Source: Schizochytrium sp. CCTCC M209059 (Eukaryota; Sar; Bigyra; Thraustochytrida; Thraustochytriidae). From it: a stretch of 64,000 bases of DNA. The stretch covers positions 62,001 to 126,000 of the forward strand of contig KN805410.1 of the NCBI GenBank assembly GCA_000818945.1, written 5' to 3'. A program made the translations under genes and the position numbers. Shown piece by piece: positions 55,931 to 64,000 of this stretch (position 1 is the first letter of the stretch; each line of letters begins with the position of its first letter). A model generated the notes under the pieces. The model ran no database searches and was not told the DNA's origin. It saw nothing but the letters and a program-made list of their open reading frames with translations.

Positions 55931-56464
55931 AGAAGAATTTTCGAAGCTCATCGCCGTCGAAGAAAAAGAAGAAGAAGAAGAAGAAGAAGAAGAAGAAAAG
56001 ATATCATGGCGTGATAAATAGCTTGCTCGCTCTTTCGCTCGTCAGCCTAGGCCAATCCACGATCCTTTACTAGCAGATAAAACAAAAAAAAACTCGTCAG
56101 CGTTTTTCTGCTATGCACAGCGACGCATCTTTCTCCAACCGACGATGGGCCTAGTGTCACGAGGAGTTGGGCTCCTTCCTCTGAGGCTTGCGATACGCGC
56201 CAACGTAGTCTGCTCTTTCGACTCAACTCGACTCGATTCGATTCGACTCGACTCAACTCGAACTTAACCATCCAGAACCCAAGCGGCGCTTCGCCCTTTC
56301 GCCCTGGTCCGCGGCGTGGAGCGGGAGTTGCGGGACGTGAGGCGCGGAGTTTGTCGCAGCCAGTGGCAAACGTCGACGGCGCCAGGTCGCAGGGCGGCGT
56401 GCAGGACAAGCTTTCGCTCGTTCCTTTCGCTCAGCGATCGGCCATCCGTTCCACAACCATCGTC
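55931..56464. other. intergenic interval between two + strand genes
   Basis: A 534-nt stretch holding an (AAG)n tract (about 55960-55998), then a (GACTC/GATTC)n tract (about 56216-56262), then GC-rich sequence before MRE11. No protein gene is supported. It should contain the ARM-like 3' end and the MRE11 promoter. Confidence 0.5.
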
Positions 56465-59134
56465 ATGTGCGCTGCGCGGGACGACCTTGAGGAGGAGGCG
56501 GCTCGCGCCGTGGCGCGGCTGGAGGACGAGGCGCCGGGGTCCAACGTGCTGCGCGTGTTGGTGGCGACGGACAATCATCTTGGCTACAAGGAGAATGACC
56601 CCGTGCGAGGCGAGGTAGGTTCAGGCAGCGCAGCGAGCAAGAGGCCGTCAAGGAATAACTAAGGCTAACTTTGCGAGCTCGCTCGCTCACCCACTCGCTT
56701 ACTCACGCACTCACTCACTCACTCACTCACTCACTCACTCACTCACTTCGCTGGCTCGCTCGCTTGCTCGGTCACGCGCGCACAGGACTCGTTTCGGACA
56801 ATGGAAGAGATCTTCGAGATTGGCAGACGATGCCACGTGGACATGGCAGTGCTCGGCGGCGACCTCTTTCACATCAATAAGCCAACGAGGAGCACCATGG
56901 TGCGCACAATGGAAATCTTCCGCAAACACACGCGCGGCGGTCGCGATCTAGACCTCATTGTGCGTGGCAAATTCGGCCGCACAACTGAGGAGGGCGTGAA
57001 CTTCGAAGACGAGAATCAAGCCGTTGATCTTCCCGTCTTTATCATCCATGGCAACCACGATGACCCGACCCGCGATGGTGGACAGTTCCAGGCCTTGTCG
57101 GCCTTGGACCTGCTCCAGTCCAACGGTCTCGTTAACTACTTTGGTCGTGTGCAGAAAATGGACGACGCCGTCTTGGAACCCGTGCTTATCGAAAAAGGCT
57201 CTGCTAAACTTCGACTCTATGGTATGGGCTGGATTCGCGATGAACGCATGCACCGCATGTTTTCCAAAGGCCAAGTATCTTTTAAGCGTCACCTCCCGGG
57301 AAATTTGGAGGAAGAAGAAAGCAAGGGTGGCGACAACGGCAACGAAGAGGATGAGGACAATAGCATGTCAGGTGAGGGCGCGAGCGCCCGTGATCGGGAC
57401 TGGCTCAATGTCTTTATGGTACACCAGAACCGCGACTTTAAGGGTCGTGGCGCCAAGAATTGCTTCAATGATGAGATGATTCCTGCATTTATTAATCTTG
57501 TGTTTTTTGGACATGAGCATGAGAGCATAATCGAACCGCAGGAAAGCATCAAAAATCCCGAGACCTTTTTGTCCCAGCCGGGGTCCTCTGTGGCGACGAG
57601 TCTCATCGCCGCCGAGGCCGAGCCCAAGCACGTGGGCATCATGGAAATCCAGGTCGACCCAGAGACCGGAGTCGCAAAATTTGATCTTACACCGGTGCGT
57701 CTGCGGACTGTGCGGCCATTCATCATGGACGAGATTATCCTCGAAGACATTGATGCACTCGACAAGGACGCCAGCGAAGCCGATAAGGTCGATGCAGTCC
57801 AACGCGTTATCGCCATCAAGGTAAGCGAGATGATCGAGCAAGCGCGGGAGTCCTTTCGCGAGCTCAATCCCACTGCATCTGCCTCCGAGGTGAAAAAGAT
57901 GTTACCTCTTATTCGGCTTCGTGTGGAGCATACCTCGTTCCCGGTGCTCAATCTGCAGCGCTTTGGCGACAAATTTATCGGCAAGGTGGCCAATCCCAAG
58001 GACTTGGTCTTCTTCTTCAGACGTCGCAAGCTGCGCGAGCGCGGCACCAAGAGCGAGGGCGGTCTCGATGACGAGGTCGATGTAACCGCCGACGAAATCT
58101 CTGCAGGGACGCGCATTAACGGACTCATCGAAGACATTCTCAGCGGCGACAACAAGCTCACATTCATTCCCGACAGGGAGCTTCACTTTAATATTCAGGA
58201 ATACGTCGAAAAGGGGGAAGCTCGTCTCCTCGAGACGTATCTTGACGACTACATCAAGACCAGTCAAGCCTTGATCTTGCGTCAACATGGCGCATCCAAG
58301 GACGACGAAAACGAAAATGGTGATGATGATGCTTTTCCCGAAGACGACGAGAAAATCTTCCAGGAGGACAGTATTCTTGAGCAGGTCCGCAAGGTTGCTG
58401 ACAAGCGTAACCGCAATGCCTCGCTTCGGCTTTCCAAGGCTCTCGATCCAAAGGATAACGAGGCAGCGTCCAAGAATACCAGGACCCAGCCGTCGATTAA
58501 GTCTGCTCCTGGAAAGAAAAAGGTTTCTACTTCTTCCTCCTCCTCCTCCTCCTCCTCTTCATCTGCGCTTCGGCAGACGACGTTGTCAAGCTTTAGTCGG
58601 CAGCAGAATGATTCTGACGATTCCGAAGCCGACGACTTTGCGGCGGTACAATACGACGATGTCAGCGACAGTGAGCAAGGTGACAGTGGAGGGAAAGTCG
58701 CCAAGGGCAAGCCCCCTCGCAAAGGCCGTCAGACCAAGTCTGCTACGTCAGCCAAGTCGTCTGCAGCTTCCAAGAGCAAGAGCACGGCCACGAGCACGAA
58801 TACGGCGAGGAAAAAAAGATTCGCTGCTGACATCGTGCTCGATTCGAGCGACGACGACGACGATGCTGTCTATGTGGGAAATGACAAAGATGATGACGAT
58901 GACGACGCCGAGGATTCTGACGAGGAAGAGTTTGGAGCTCGTGCTCGCGCTCGTGCAAAGTCGAAGCGTTTGCCACCGTCGCGTCAGCAAAGCGCGGCGC
59001 AGCCCAAAGGAAAAGCCACACGAGGGCGTAGAGCTGCCCGGAAATCCGTCTCGTACGCGGAAAGCGCTGATGAGATTGAAGACAGTGCCGATGAATCCGT
59101 TTCAAGCCCGAAAAGTAAGCGTCGGCGACGCTAA
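56465..59134 (+). CDS. MRE11: MRE11 double-strand-break repair nuclease, two exons
   Basis: Spliced product of 832 residues: exon 1 is 56465-56614 (ATG at 56465) and exon 2 is 56786-59134. Exon 1 ends ...NDPVRGE and exon 2 begins DSFRTMEEIFEIG in phase 0, rebuilding the conserved VRG-DSF-EI segment. Metallophosphoesterase motifs: ATDNHLG (D36, H38), GGDLFHINKP (74-83), IIHGNHDDPTRDGG (GNHDD at about 139-143), FMVHQN and FFGHEHES. The C-terminal third is disordered, with Ser and Asp runs and an RARARAK segment, typical of MRE11 DNA-binding tails. MRE11 forms the MRN/MRX complex with RAD50 and NBS1/XRS2 and acts as 3'-5' exonuclease and endonuclease in break resection and checkpoint signalling. 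All metal ligands I can check are present. Confidence 0.95.
56615..56785 (+). other. intron of the MRE11 gene with an (ACTC)n tract
   Basis: A 171-nt phase-0 intron with donor gtaggt and acceptor cgcacag. It includes a perfect (actc)n run at about 56706-56748, so its length may vary between strains. Confidence 0.93.
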
Positions 59135-59303
59135 TTTTTTCTTCTTCTTGCTTTGTATTCTCCCATCTACAATCATATCAAACAAACAATGTCATGGACC
59201 AATGAACCAATCAATGAATCAACGAATCAATCGAACAAGCAGAAAAACGATCAAAGCTTTAACTAAAATCAATGAGCATGAAATGAAACAACGGGTGATC
59301 GTC

Positions 59304-62300
59304 TTACTTCTTCGCACTTTTGCGGCCAGCGCGAGAGAAAATGCGATCCTCAGCAATGGGGTCATAAGAGTCTCGGCGACGCCGATGTTCTCTTGGTGAC
59401 GGACTGCGACTTCTGCTTTGGCTCCGGTTCCGATGATGACGTGACTGCTGTCGCGCTGGCGAGCGGCGTTTCTCCGCGCGCCTCCTTCGCATACCGACCT
59501 CGCTGTTTTCACTATCCGAATCGCTGCTGGGAGCGTCTCTCTTTTCGTCCACAGTGCGCCACCGACGATCTCGGCTTGCTGAGCTGGAGGAGGACGCCGA
59601 GCTAGATGCACGAGAAGATTCACTTTTATCACCATCATCCGACTCAGAACTCTGACTACGATCCCGATGATGCCGGCGTCTATGGTTGCTTCGGCGGTGT
59701 GTTTTCGACGGTTTGGTCTTTTTCGACTTCTTCGCAGCTTTCCGCTTAGGCGACTTGCGTCTTCCGCGACTTTTCCGGTGCCTCGAATCGTTGTCGTCGC
59801 TATCCTCGTCATCGTCACTCCTTGTGAATGCTTCGGCGATGATGGCTCGAAGAGCCTCTTCGCCTTCGCTTCGCAAGCTTGCTTGCTTTATCCCAAACTC
59901 CCAGTCGTCATCAGGAGCGTACAGAGCAGCTGACGATGACGCATACATAGTATTGCTCCCATGAGCGTGCGGTATGTATCTGTCCGTATGAGATCGTAGG
60001 GTGGCCGCAAAGCGAGCCTGTGCACGTTGTCGTGTTTTGGCACTTGCCGCATGATCCACAACGCGGTGCGCGGTGGACCCTGCGTGGTCATAAAAGACTT
60101 CAGGGTCTTGTTGAGTAAGTACGGCACGCCAAGCTTGCTGCGAGATGCCGTCTGCTAGCTGATCGTCGTCTACATCTTCACAGATGCCAAGATACTCGGC
60201 GCTTTGCCGAGGCGTCGCGCTGCCTCGCAGCCATGCTTTGACCTTGGTGTCACCAGCGCGAGCCTTTGTGTCAGGGATTGCTAGCGCTTTAGGTGTGAGC
60301 ATGTGTGCAATCGAGTGATGCCGAAGCGGCCCTCTGAAACCATCGTACCCGCTTCCGTCAACAATGGTTCGCGCTTCCTCTCGATCGTTGTCTTTGTCTT
60401 CCTCGGAACGATGATTTCTTCGTCGGCTTGGGGAACGACGACGTCGAAGCCTTCGTTGTCTGTCCTGGGCAATGACGATATCTGCAGCCTCGCGCGAAGC
60501 GGCGCGATCTTGGCGAGAGACGATCCACCGCAAGAAGTCTTTGTAATGCACAACGTCGGTATTATCGAATTGCGCAAAACGCCTCGCAAGCATGGCCACC
60601 TCGACCTCCGTGACAGGAAGAGCAAGTACGCGCGCAGCCTCGCGAAACTCTCTCCTCGACACACGTCCATCATTCGCAAGGTCGTAAACCCGGAACACAT
60701 CCACATAGTCGGTACCATCGGCTTGAACTTCGCGCAATCTTCGTAGCACGCGCGCGGCAAGCTGGTCCAGTTCCAAGTCAGAGAACCCGGCAAAATGTAC
60801 AAAGCCGGCGTAATCAACTTCATCACGTGCTCGAGGGTCGAATCTTGCAAGGAGAGACCTCCGTTCGCTTGCGCTAAATCGGAGCCCGAGTTTGCTAAGG
60901 CCGGTGAAAAATTCTGCTTGTGTGCAGTGCGAGCGTCCCGAGGAGTCAAAGTTAGCAAAGACGGCTTGCAAGTTCAGATCCGCGCCTGCTTCGTGCATAA
61001 GAGCAGCTGTGCGAATGGAATTGCGAATGCTCGCTTCTAGACCGGACAGGTCATGATCTTGTATCGCGCCTGCCTCGCCGTGAGGCGCCACAAAGTCGAG
61101 AAAGGCAACGTAATCGATGCGACCAGCCTGCCGTTGCTCGCTTTTGCGTCGTTGGAAACGCGACATGAGGCGTCGCAGCTCCGACTCGCGCAGACGCAGC
61201 CCCAGCGTACGCAGGCAGGTTTGTCGGAAATCAACGCGTGAAACCTCGCCCTCATCTCTTTTGTCGAGGGCGCGGAAGGCAGCCCAGGCGCTCACGCCGC
61301 GCGCGGCCGCCACCCGCAGTTGGGCCTGAATTGCGCGAGCCAAGGCCTCTTCAGCATGCATGAGGGCCTCAAACTTGCCATAGTCCACACGTGGTCCGAG
61401 AGTCTCCTGACGCGGGCCCTCGAGGTCTCCATTCCGCGGAGCGCACAGGCTCGCCACGGCGCGAAGATCCTCCATGGGCACCACGAGGCCCAACTTGCGA
61501 ACCGCGGAAATGTACTGCGGGAAGGACACCGTGCCGTCGCCCGCGCGGTCAATCTCCTCAAAAGGTTTGCGTACATTAGCGGCCTCGCGTCGTGTCTCGG
61601 CGAGCTCGAATAATTGCTGCCGGACTCGCTCAAGTGCGTCAGATGCGTCGGTCACAGGGTCCCGGGTACCCGCGGCGCGAGCTGCTTGTCCATTGATTCC
61701 AGCGCCGCTGCGTGCGAGACGCAAGAGCTCGACGTAGTCTATTTTTCCCGCTGGCGTGTTGGGAGCAAGGATGCGGGTTCTTCGCTCCAGAAGAGATACC
61801 TCGGCGTCTGTCAGCGTGCATCCGAGAAGCGCGCACGCTTTGGCTACGCTCTTGAGCGAGACGAGAGTTGAGTTCTTTGCGGCAAAAAGCTCAAAGGCGT
61901 CGACAGGGCGCATATTGCGTCCTCGAGCTCGCCGAAGCGCCTTTTCGAGGCGAAGCAAGACCTCGTCTGCGCTGTCAAAGATACCCGACTGAGCTACAGA
62001 GCTTTCCGTGTACCCTTGGCCACGCTCCAAGAGATCGATGAGGCGCTTCCAATCTGCGGACCCAGTGCTCTTGGGGTCAAGTACGGCACAGAGCTCGTCA
62101 AAGTGATAGCGTGGAAGCTGTCGGATCTGGGCTGCGCGAAAGGCGTCCTGGAGAGACGCGAGCGAAATGCGGCCGGGGCGTGTAGGGATGTCTGCAAAAT
62201 CCTCGAGAAGGGCGGGAAAGCTAAAGACGGCGCCGCCGTGTTTGGCTGCCGCAGCTTTGGCACGTCGGATGCCACGTCGAAGCACAGCAAGAGCCTCTTG

Positions 62301-63617
62301 CAGCGCAGGAGTCCAGTCGGCTTCCGCAAGACGTGGGGAAGAGGCGAGACTCTCTGTCTCGTCAAAGTCTGGAAAGTGGCGTGGCCGCGAGGGCTCGACC
62401 ACACGCGCTCGCACACGAGAAAGAGGAACTCGCCGCTCGTAACTTCCGTCTTCGAATTTAATCTCGAGTGTCTTGCCGTCGCGATTGAGACGCACCACCA
62501 CCGCAGGAAGCCAGGCATTACCTCCCAGGAACTGTGCTTCAACGTCTTGACCCGGATGAAATCGCGTGCGCGAAGGGGGGTGTGACCTCCCGGGCGAGCC
62601 GACAAACGGAACGATGGCGGCGTTTTCGGATTCTACATGGTCCAGAAAGGTCTTGATTCTGCGAAAAGGGATTTTATTGTCATTGCCGGGGTCGAAGTGG
62701 CGCGTAATTCGGGACCACTCGCGTCTCGAGCACGAGGCTCCAAGGTCAGTGAGTATGCGAATGACTTGCTTTCGCGAGAATGTGAGATGTCGCTCGCTCT
62801 GGCCGTCGAGAGGCGCAGTGAGGAGAGAGGCCCAGCCGTCCTGGGCACACTTGCTTCTGATTTGAGATTCCACACTTTCCATCAGGGTCTGCACGGAGTT
62901 CGTATCCGGGGAAAGCGAGCGCGCTGAGACGTGATCGCTACGCTCACTACTTGCTGAGCTCGCCACACTGCATGTCGTACTTTGCGTATCCGGTTCAGAT
63001 TCATCGTCGGGGTCTGCGCCAAAGCCTTGGAACCGGGGCAAGGAATTATGGTCTTCGACGTAGGTTTCGAGATCGCGAAGCGAGTCTGCAAGCAAGGCGC
63101 CAAGACCGACCTTTGCACGGGCCTCGCATCGCTCGCCAGAAAGCACGTGGATTGCAGCACTGAGGCTCGTGCGCACATTGCACAGGGGAAGCTGAGCGGA
63201 TGCACGATACTCGTAGCGATCAAATTCGGTTCGTGCATAGATTGAAATTGTAATATGACTTGATCGACTCCACTGATCAAAGGCCGCGCACCATTCTTTC
63301 CAATCGACTTTGAGTGAGATGCGTCGCGTATTTTGCCTTGCGGCCTGGGTGGATGGGGATCGAGCTCGAAAAAGTGAAAGTCTGCCGGGTGACGTGGCAT
63401 TTTGAGAAGTAGCGTTGGTCTTAATGACGTGGGATCGTTTGGTCTCTCCGCAGCACGATACTTCGGCAAAAACTGCCCACGTGGACTTGTCGTCTTCTCT
63501 TTTCGCGTTGCGGGTCCGTGAGCGCCCACGACGTCTCGGAGATCGCGCCTGGTGTTGCTCGGGCACCGCAACTGAAAGTGTCGCGGTGCGGAGCTGGACC
63601 GCGAGTCTGCGTGTCAT
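59304..63617 (-). CDS. large multi-EF-hand protein with RS-rich C-terminus
   Basis: The 1437-residue product starts at ATG (complement of 63615-63617). The N-terminal ~200 residues include a possible C2-like beta region (about 110-180, with HITISIYARTEFDRYEYRA). Near 355-405 a Tudor-like barrel is suggested by GQDVEAQFLGGNAWLPAVVV and LEIKFEDGSYERRV. Residues about 260-1090 hold many EF-hand-like helix-loop-helix units, for example DRAGDGTVSFPQY, DKRDEGEVSRVDF, DSSGRSHCTQAEF and DLANDGRVSRREF. Several lack full calcium ligands. The last ~150 residues are Arg/Ser/Lys-rich (RSRSPSPREHRRRRDS), like RS domains of splicing factors. Overall it recalls EFCAB6/DJBP-like proteins, but the Tudor and RS parts differ. 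Calcium or protein binding is likely; role unknown. Confidence 0.82.
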   Translation of the reverse strand: MTRRLAVQLRTATLSVAVPEQHQARSPRRRGRSRTRNAKREDDKSTWAVFAEVSCCGETKRSHVIKTNATSQNATSPGRLSLFRARSPSTQAARQNTRRISLKVDWKEWCAAFDQWSRSSHITISIYARTEFDRYEYRASAQLPLCNVRTSLSAAIHVLSGERCEARAKVGLGALLADSLRDLETYVEDHNSLPRFQGFGADPDDESEPDTQSTTCSVASSASSERSDHVSARSLSPDTNSVQTLMESVESQIRSKCAQDGWASLLTAPLDGQSERHLTFSRKQVIRILTDLGASCSRREWSRITRHFDPGNDNKIPFRRIKTFLDHVESENAAIVPFVGSPGRSHPPSRTRFHPGQDVEAQFLGGNAWLPAVVVRLNRDGKTLEIKFEDGSYERRVPLSRVRARVVEPSRPRHFPDFDETESLASSPRLAEADWTPALQEALAVLRRGIRRAKAAAAKHGGAVFSFPALLEDFADIPTRPGRISLASLQDAFRAAQIRQLPRYHFDELCAVLDPKSTGSADWKRLIDLLERGQGYTESSVAQSGIFDSADEVLLRLEKALRRARGRNMRPVDAFELFAAKNSTLVSLKSVAKACALLGCTLTDAEVSLLERRTRILAPNTPAGKIDYVELLRLARSGAGINGQAARAAGTRDPVTDASDALERVRQQLFELAETRREAANVRKPFEEIDRAGDGTVSFPQYISAVRKLGLVVPMEDLRAVASLCAPRNGDLEGPRQETLGPRVDYGKFEALMHAEEALARAIQAQLRVAAARGVSAWAAFRALDKRDEGEVSRVDFRQTCLRTLGLRLRESELRRLMSRFQRRKSEQRQAGRIDYVAFLDFVAPHGEAGAIQDHDLSGLEASIRNSIRTAALMHEAGADLNLQAVFANFDSSGRSHCTQAEFFTGLSKLGLRFSASERRSLLARFDPRARDEVDYAGFVHFAGFSDLELDQLAARVLRRLREVQADGTDYVDVFRVYDLANDGRVSRREFREAARVLALPVTEVEVAMLARRFAQFDNTDVVHYKDFLRWIVSRQDRAASREAADIVIAQDRQRRLRRRRSPSRRRNHRSEEDKDNDREEARTIVDGSGYDGFRGPLRHHSIAHMLTPKALAIPDTKARAGDTKVKAWLRGSATPRQSAEYLGICEDVDDDQLADGISQQAWRAVLTQQDPEVFYDHAGSTAHRVVDHAASAKTRQRAQARFAATLRSHTDRYIPHAHGSNTMYASSSAALYAPDDDWEFGIKQASLRSEGEEALRAIIAEAFTRSDDDEDSDDNDSRHRKSRGRRKSPKRKAAKKSKKTKPSKTHRRSNHRRRHHRDRSQSSESDDGDKSESSRASSSASSSSSASRDRRWRTVDEKRDAPSSDSDSENSEVGMRRRRAEKRRSPARQQSRHHRNRSQSRSRSPSPREHRRRRDSYDPIAEDRIFSRAGRKSAKK

Positions 63618-64000
63618 GGTATCTATCTACGCACCGCGCGTCCCTCCTTTGCGAGAGCGTGGCACTTTTGCGATGGCACGTCTTGCGTGCTCGTGCTTGT
63701 TGGTGCTTGTGCTAAGGCTCGCGCATCCGAACAACACGATTGCGAGGGCGAGGAAAAAATAGCCGTTGGGCCAAATTGCTATTTTACTCGTAGGCCTAGT
63801 CAGTGTGGCACTCATTCAGTGGCAGTCACACATGGCATGGCTGTAAATGTTGTATATACTGTGGCACAATGGAACGGGCGTGGTGACTGTGGGCGCTATG
63901 CATGGGCTCGCTTGCTCGAGACTTGCCAATTTTCTGACGGCATAAACCATAAAGTGATGAATAGGGTGGCTTGTTGCAAATGCATGTCGGAGACAATCTG
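63618..64000. other. upstream region at the window end
   Basis: No supported gene. A short forward frame (63674-63762) encodes a hydrophobic peptide but lacks context. The stretch probably holds the promoter of the EF-hand gene, and the next gene lies beyond the window. Confidence 0.4.

Noticed and set aside
56216..56262. GATTCGACTCGA-type run that resembles a tRNA T-loop sequence
   Set aside because: It is a pentamer tandem repeat. No acceptor or anticodon stem can be drawn around it.

Overview
This is a gene-dense window of a nuclear genome from a flagellate-forming eukaryotic microbe. The genes use the standard code, have few short GT-AG introns, and sit a few hundred bases apart. Protein content supports a protist that builds centrioles and motile flagella: epsilon-tubulin, CFAP44, tubulin cofactor C, a polycystin-type channel. 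It also has an ER (HDEL-tailed disulfide isomerase), mitochondria (an ETFRF1-type LYR protein) and nuclear RNA/DNA machinery (SKI8/WDR61, NSUN2-type RNA methyltransferase, MRE11). A stramenopile, perhaps a thraustochytrid (labyrinthulomycete), is my best guess. It rests on genome style and gene content, not on a marker gene. I saw no rRNA, tRNA, transposon or CRISPR array.

Layout (strand in brackets). 0.4-11 kb: COPI-associated EF-hand membrane protein (+), macro-domain protein (-), HCD-type protein kinase (+), acidic protein with a weak RME-8-like N-terminus (+), degenerate small GTPase (-), WDR61/SKI8 (+, start codon alone in exon 1), NSUN2-like methyltransferase (-, probable 13-nt first exon). 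11-24 kb: large coiled-coil protein (+), Cys-rich 11-repeat surface protein (-), a 2-kb gene-free stretch with a strong hairpin, DEP-DEP-polycystin channel (+). 24-36 kb: SWSAP1-like recombination protein (-), ETFRF1 (+), kinesin-like protein without a P-loop (-), tubulin cofactor C (+), RCC1/coiled-coil protein (-), N-formylglutamate-amidohydrolase-like protein (+). 36-54 kb: CFAP44 (-), disulfide isomerase (+), epsilon-tubulin (-, two exons), LRR-WW-LRR-coiled-coil protein (+), 2-oxoglutarate oxygenase (-). 54-64 kb: ARM-like repeat protein (+), MRE11 (+, two exons), EF-hand/RS-tail protein (-).

The most striking large-scale property is strand alternation. Of 23 adjacent gene pairs, 21 are on opposite strands, so genes come as divergent pairs sharing one short upstream region and convergent pairs sharing one short 3' region. 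Those shared upstream regions often hold short tandem repeats.

No operon-like pathway unites the neighbours. Two loose themes recur: flagellum and microtubule function (TBCC, CFAP44, epsilon-tubulin, the pseudokinesin, perhaps the channel and the large coiled-coil proteins) and DNA repair or RNA processing (SWSAP1-like, MRE11, WDR61, NSUN2). Several proteins look like catalytically altered family members: the GTPase, the kinesin, the Walker-poor SWSAP1-like protein and the HCD kinase.
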